This document shows positions 42,672 to 45,032 of a stretch of DNA of 45,032 bases, in pieces. The notes beneath the pieces were generated by a model that did not search any database, was not told the DNA's origin, and worked only from the letters and a program-made list of their open reading frames with translations. The first letter of the stretch is position 1. Each line of letters opens with the position of its first letter. The stretch is taken from positions 1-45,032 of the forward strand of contig CALFWB010000015.1 in assembly GCA_937928795.1 (NCBI GenBank), written 5' to 3'. A program made the translations under genes and the position numbers. This stretch comes from an uncultured Anaerolineales bacterium (GTDB lineage Bacteria > Chloroflexota > Anaerolineae > Anaerolineales > UBA4823).

Positions 42672-43964
42672 TTATCTGCCTCTCTTTGACTTCAGCCCCT
42701 CTCCCAACTTCACCACCTGAAAGCCTTCTCGCTCCCAATCCGAGCGGTTGAGCAAATTGATGGCATCTAAAGCCCAGCGGCGACGCATGGCTTGGGCAAC
42801 CGACAGCGGGGAAAGGCTGCGGAAATGGCGATGTGCCACTAAAAGAACGAGCAGATCCGCCCCTTGCAAGGCTCGCAGTAGTTCCTTTGCCAATGGGATG
42901 CCATCAACTTGTGCCTCTTGACGATAGGGTTCAAAGGCAATCACCTCGGCGCCAGCTTGTTGAAAGAGGTGACAGATTTCGATGGCTGGCGATTCGCGCA
43001 AGTCATCTACATCCGCCTTATAAGCCAAACCCAAGGCGGCGATACGCAATCCCTTCAGTTCGCCAAAAGCTTGGCGGGCGAGTTCAACCACATGGTAAGG
43101 TTGTCCATCGTTGACCTCGCGAGCTGTGCGGATCAGGTTGGCAAGGTCTGGGGCGGCTTCCACCAAAAACCAGGGATCGACGCTGATGCAATGCCCGCCT
43201 ACACCGGGACCTGGGCGGAGGATATTCACCCGCGGATGCCGATTTGCCAACTCAATTGCCTCCCAAACGTTGATCCCAAAGCGCTCTGCCAGCCGGGCAA
43301 ATTCATTGGCAACCGCAATGTTTACATCCCGATAGGTGTTTTCCATCAGCTTGACCATCTCAGCGGTGGTAGCATCGGTGAGCAGAAGTTCGCCGCGCAC
43401 AAAGATGCTGTATAAATCACGCGCCGCCTCCGCCGAGGGACGGTTGACACCGCCGATGACGCGATCGTTCTCAATCAGCTCGCGCAGGATCGAGCCTGGC
43501 AAAACGCGTTCTGGCACATAAGCGAGGTAAAAGTCCTCTCCGCTCTTCCATCCCGAACCTTCAAGAATAGGAGCGACCCTCCCTAGGGTGGTCAAGGGCG
43601 GAGAGGTCGATTCCAAAACCACCAAGTTGCCCTTCTGTAAGACAGGGACGATGGCATGAGAGGCAGCTTCCACCGCCCTCAGGTCGGCCAGTTTATCCTC
43701 CCGAAATGGAGTGGGGACGGCGATGATGAACGCCTCTGCTTCAGCGGGTTGGCTCTGAATGGTCAAGTTGCCTGACCGTAAGGCGGCTTGAACCAAGGTG
43801 CGCAAACCGGGTTCTTGGATGTGCAAACCGCCATTACGCAGAGTGTGAACCACATCCGGGTTGACATCCACGCCGATCACCTGCACGCCGTGGGTCGCAA
43901 ACGTGCTGGCGGTCGGCAAACCGATGTAACCCAATCCTAAAACGCAGATCTTTTGAAATTTCAT
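42672..43964 (-). CDS. wecC: UDP-N-acetyl-D-mannosamine dehydrogenase (WecC-like)
   Basis: ~430-residue NAD-dependent dehydrogenase oxidising UDP-ManNAc to UDP-ManNAcA. The NAD fold GLGYIGLPTAS (10-20), the helix with ENTYRDVNIAVANEF, the catalytic Cys in GGHCISVDPWFL (C259) and the C-terminal GLAYKADVDDLRESPAIEI domain are intact. The related UDP-Glc/GalNAc dehydrogenases share this layout, but the next-door epimerase favours ManNAc. ATG 43964 has AGGTGA 5 bases upstream; GTG 43973 is an alternative. First gene of the three-gene operon. Confidence 0.9.
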   Translation of the reverse strand: MKFQKICVLGLGYIGLPTASTFATHGVQVIGVDVNPDVVHTLRNGGLHIQEPGLRTLVQAALRSGNLTIQSQPAEAEAFIIAVPTPFREDKLADLRAVEAASHAIVPVLQKGNLVVLESTSPPLTTLGRVAPILEGSGWKSGEDFYLAYVPERVLPGSILRELIENDRVIGGVNRPSAEAARDLYSIFVRGELLLTDATTAEMVKLMENTYRDVNIAVANEFARLAERFGINVWEAIELANRHPRVNILRPGPGVGGHCISVDPWFLVEAAPDLANLIRTAREVNDGQPYHVVELARQAFGELKGLRIAALGLAYKADVDDLRESPAIEICHLFQQAGAEVIAFEPYRQEAQVDGIPLAKELLRALQGADLLVLLVAHRHFRSLSPLSVAQAMRRRWALDAINLLNRSDWEREGFQVVKLGEGLKSKRGR

Positions 43965-44177
43965 GGAGGTCACCTTTTATCGAAGATCAAACTGTAGAGA
44001 AACCAATGCTCAATTTTTCCATTTCAGACTCGACTTCCGAATAAGGCTTCTATCCCCGCTGGCTTGAACTTTGCTCTCTTGGAACCCGTTTACCATGCAA
44101 GATTGATCCTCAAGCTCAGATTCTTTTTTGCATCGCTGAATATAGCATGTCTCCTCGATCTTGGGAAGGATGTGAGG

Positions 44178-44255
44178 GTGTGCACTCAAAAGTTGTTGGC
44201 AACATAGCTTTGTAGGACAACTCAATGAGTTGTCCTACAACTTTTGCGTGGACAC
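44178..44255 (-). mobile_element. 78-bp MITE-like element, copy 4
   Basis: Reverse-oriented copy with one internal change (AACATAGC for AACATTGC) and the inverted hairpin tip. The flanks (GATGTGAGG left, GCTTATCCC right) show no direct repeat, so the insertion site has either changed or recombined. It lies between the starts of wecC and of a small gene. I see no gene in 43965-44371. Confidence 0.85.
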
Positions 44256-44336
44256 GCTTATCCCGAATTCAACATTAAGCTTTTGAAAAGCCCTATACTT
44301 GCCCTGAATCTCTGGAGAACGGGCGTCTTTTTGCAG

Positions 44337-44342
44337 TATAAT
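44337..44342 (+). promoter_or_regulatory. Consensus -10 box of the small-protein gene
   Basis: TATAAT lies 29 bases before the ATG at 44372. There is no convincing -35 box (GGAGAA at a 17-base spacer). Confidence 0.45.
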
Positions 44343-44371
44343 CGTCTAGAGCAAAGGAAAGCGAGGTGAAA

Positions 44372-44605
44372 ATGAGCGAGAACAAAACCCGTTCGCAAAT
44401 GCCGTTCGAGGCGTGCATCCCTGAAGAAGCGCGCCAACACCTGCGCGCTGCCGGAAAAGAGCTGCGCAAGAGCATTGAAGCGCTCGTCCCCGAGGGTTTT
44501 CTCACTCACCAGAGGAAAGCGCGCAAAGAGGTGCTGCTGGCTTGGCGCAGCGTGATCGATGCCGCGCTCGAACGCCTAGAAGAAACCGAAACCAAGGCTG
44601 CCTGA
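44372..44605 (+). CDS. Small helical protein of unknown function
   Basis: 77 residues, mostly charged and helical (EEARQHLRAAGKELRKSIEA, RKARKEVLLAWRSVIDAALE), with a central PEGFLTHQRKARKE turn. One Cys (ACIPEEARQ) and no signal or membrane segment. A GAGGTG ribosome site 3 bases before the ATG and a consensus -10 box upstream support it as a real gene. An in-frame GTG at 44366 is less likely. I do not recognise a family. It lies alone in a repeat-rich stretch. Confidence 0.65.
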   Translation: MSENKTRSQMPFEACIPEEARQHLRAAGKELRKSIEALVPEGFLTHQRKARKEVLLAWRSVIDAALERLEETETKAA

Positions 44606-44740
44606 CGCGGATAGCCTAGAGACGTTACCCGGCTTGATCGGGATTTTGCCAGTAGAGGCTTTTCAAAACAGTCAAGGGTGGACAACCCTTTAACTAGGGC
44701 TTTTTAAAATACTAATTCTTTGGGAGAAAACAGCTTAATG

Positions 44741-44819
44741 AGCGCAGCGAGGAGAGATCTTGAGGGATTCTCACTACGCTCGAAGTGACACATGAAGGTG
44801 CGGCGCTTGAAGTGACACG
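44741..44819. repeat. GTCATTTCGA-family repeat, truncated left end, plus an extra right end
   Basis: AGCGCAGCGAGGAGAGATCT to CGAAGTGACA (44741-44790) is a member of the dispersed family without its left end. A second right end (GCTTGAAGTGACAC, 44804-44817) follows. This runs directly into the GGCTGAAAGCCCATGTTACGG unit (44819-44840) and then a CCCCTCTCCC palindrome (44925-44972). No gene is seen in 44606-45032. Confidence 0.6.
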
Positions 44820-44924
44820 GGCTGAAAGCCCATGTTACGGCAATCTGTTTGAAGTTGGCGTAGAGTTTTTCAATCCTTGAATTGCTTTGTCCCTTGCTTG
44901 CGGATTGGGTGTGCTTGAACGATT

Positions 44925-44972
44925 CCCTCACCGCCGGCCCCTCTCCCAGAGGGCGAGGGGAGACCCTCACCC
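44925..44972. repeat. Pyrimidine-rich CCCCTCTCCC palindrome, second copy
   Basis: CCCCTCTCCCAGAGGGCGAG (within a CCCTCACC-rich context) forms a short stem and matches the unit at 19309-19350. Dispersed repeat. Confidence 0.5.
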
Positions 44973-45032
44973 CCAAACTCCTCTGCCACGTAGATTGAGG
45001 TTGACAAAATCGCTCTTGGCTGGGCTTCAGGA

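Noticed and set aside
1-45032. CRISPR array
   Set aside because: The repeats present are few, far apart and palindromic; there is no regular repeat-spacer pattern and no cas gene.

Overview
The window most likely comes from a member of the Chloroflexota, class Anaerolineae. This is inferred from the style of the proteins: a fused 7TM–GAF–helix-turn-helix protein, short three-domain S1 proteins, a membrane-anchored Ig-like protein, a COG4986-type duplicated permease and many sugar ABC genes. GC content is moderate, genes are packed into short tight operons, and no phage, transposase or CRISPR array is visible. The phylum call is an inference. The sequence itself shows only ordinary bacterial chromosome with many small intergenic repeats.

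Layout. 1–2.5 kb: a PfkB-type sugar kinase translationally coupled to an M20 metallopeptidase. 2.5–2.7 kb: tRNA-Arg(GCG) with its own promoter and terminator. 2.8–5.5 kb (minus): a GyrA/ParC-like topoisomerase subunit without a canonical GyrA box. 5.8–11.0 kb (minus): a TetR-controlled ABC-2 efflux operon (regulator, one permease, a long HlyD-type adaptor, two ATPases) with a near-perfect palindromic operator. 11.2–17.0 kb (plus): purine nucleoside phosphorylase, an Ig-like membrane protein, a GNAT acetyltransferase, the 7TM–GAF–HTH protein, an S1 protein and a ComEA-like protein. 17.0–19.1 kb (minus): an orphan OppF-like ATPase followed by a response regulator. 19.1–19.8 kb: a repeat-rich gene-free stretch. 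19.8–22.0 kb (plus): an FAD amine oxidase-like protein and a DUF3592-like protein. 22.2–25.4 kb (minus): an anion-type ABC importer (fused double permease and ATPase with an AAA-associated C-terminus) behind a structured leader. 25.6–33.3 kb (minus): a carbohydrate uptake region (ROK regulator, DegT-type aminotransferase, lipoprotein binding protein, two permeases, fucose-isomerase-like protein). 33.5–36.0 kb (plus): a Wzz-like and an O-antigen-ligase-like protein. 36.3–40.5 kb (plus): an exported helical-repeat protein, a two-component system and an HtrA protease, together resembling an envelope-stress module. 40.6–44.0 kb (minus): UDP-ManNAcA synthesis (WecC, WecB) and a sulfotransferase. 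44.4–44.6 kb: a small helical protein.

The most striking non-coding signal is a family of four 78-bp elements at 2438, 5586, 25442 and 44178. They are nearly identical, with 19-bp terminal inverted repeats and a perfect internal hairpin, and at least two copies are flanked by about 9-bp direct repeats. They look like a recently active non-autonomous mobile element (MITE). A second dispersed family (GTCATTTCGA…TCGAAGTGAC) and two further repeat types fill the other gaps. Other points of interest are two candidate structured mRNA leaders, a stem-loop between the sugar-binding-protein and permease genes, a ROK regulator without the zinc motif, and a candidate leaderless promoter.
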